In this document: positions 5,597 through 5,615 of the stretch, piece after piece
Numbering within the stretch: the stretch's first letter is position 1
How the letters are laid out: each line of letters opens with the position of its first letter
Assembly (NCBI GenBank): GCA_009695405.1
Contig: SIAZ01000236.1
Span: 1 to 5,615 of the forward strand
Direction: 5' to 3'
Source of the DNA: Pedosphaera sp.
Lineage (GTDB): Bacteria; Verrucomicrobiota; Verrucomicrobiia; Limisphaerales; UBA9464
DNA length: 5,615 nucleotides
Program-made: the position numbers and the translations under genes
The notes under the pieces: generated by a model
Seen by the model: the letters and a program-made list of their open reading frames with translations, nothing else
Database searches by the model: none
Told to the model about the DNA's origin: nothing

Positions 5597-5615
5597 AGCC
5601 CGGAGGGAGCCCCGC

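Larger units (their letters stand above)
5279..5615. other. 337-base region with no assigned gene; possible start of an unidentified element
   Basis: No protein or RNA gene can be assigned with confidence. The stretch 5391-5460 is only about one third G+C, whereas 5561-5615 is about three quarters G+C. At the right edge several frames are open. On the plus strand ATG 5515 and ATG 5532 both run off the window. On the minus strand a frame enters from the edge and ends at TGA 5542-5540, with a plausible C-terminal tail (EEARLRASGSGKKHDP). Another minus frame stays open to about 5445. Hairpins at 5490-5503, 5544-5566 and 5567-5596 could belong to a structured RNA or gene leader. I recognise no tRNA, 5S, tmRNA, SRP or RNase P signature. 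Confidence 0.5.

Noticed and set aside
1..5615. CRISPR array, tRNA genes, tandem repeats or a toxin-antitoxin pair
   Set aside because: Reading through both strands showed no regularly spaced repeats, tRNA-like cloverleaf or paired small genes.

Overview
The window looks like an ordinary chromosomal stretch of a Gram-negative-type bacterium with intermediate base composition. I tentatively suggest a member of the Verrucomicrobiota / PVC group. The basis is protein style only: the lemA plus long M48 protease pair, the HNH protein type, and an unnamed membrane protein that I associate with that group from memory. No rRNA or other phylogenetic marker is present to test this. Most genes lack a convincing Shine-Dalgarno sequence, and one starts with TTG.

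Layout. (1) Positions 2-121 hold the last 39 codons of a plus-strand reading frame that resembles the C-terminal tail of a transposase. (2) A plus-strand pair follows: lemA (216-815) and, 21 bases later, a 632-residue membrane-bound M48 zinc metalloprotease (837-2735). This is a well-known LemA/HtpX-like partnership, here with a long C-terminal extension of about 300 residues. (3) After 75 bases comes xth, exodeoxyribonuclease III (2811-3569, TTG start). Then, after 68 bases, comes hisI, phosphoribosyl-AMP cyclohydrolase (3638-4024). Its stop codon overlaps the start of an unnamed multi-pass membrane protein (4021-4578). (4) A minus-strand HNH nuclease gene (4652-5278) converges on that block. 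(5) The last 337 bases (5279-5615) carry a likely promoter for the HNH gene. They also hold a 12-base palindrome and an abrupt AT-rich to GC-rich transition with several hairpins. No gene is firmly identifiable there.

The five complete plus-strand genes could be read as one or two transcripts: lemA-M48, and xth-hisI-membrane protein. I see no convincing internal promoter. lemA and the M48 protease probably act together at the inner membrane. xth, hisI and the membrane protein have no obvious common pathway. HisI stands alone, without other histidine genes and without a fused HisE domain.

I do not see a clearly new biological system. The points most worth a second look are the uncharacterised C-terminal half of the protease, the membrane protein translationally coupled to hisI, the hairpin abutting the protease stop codon, and the structured GC-rich right edge.
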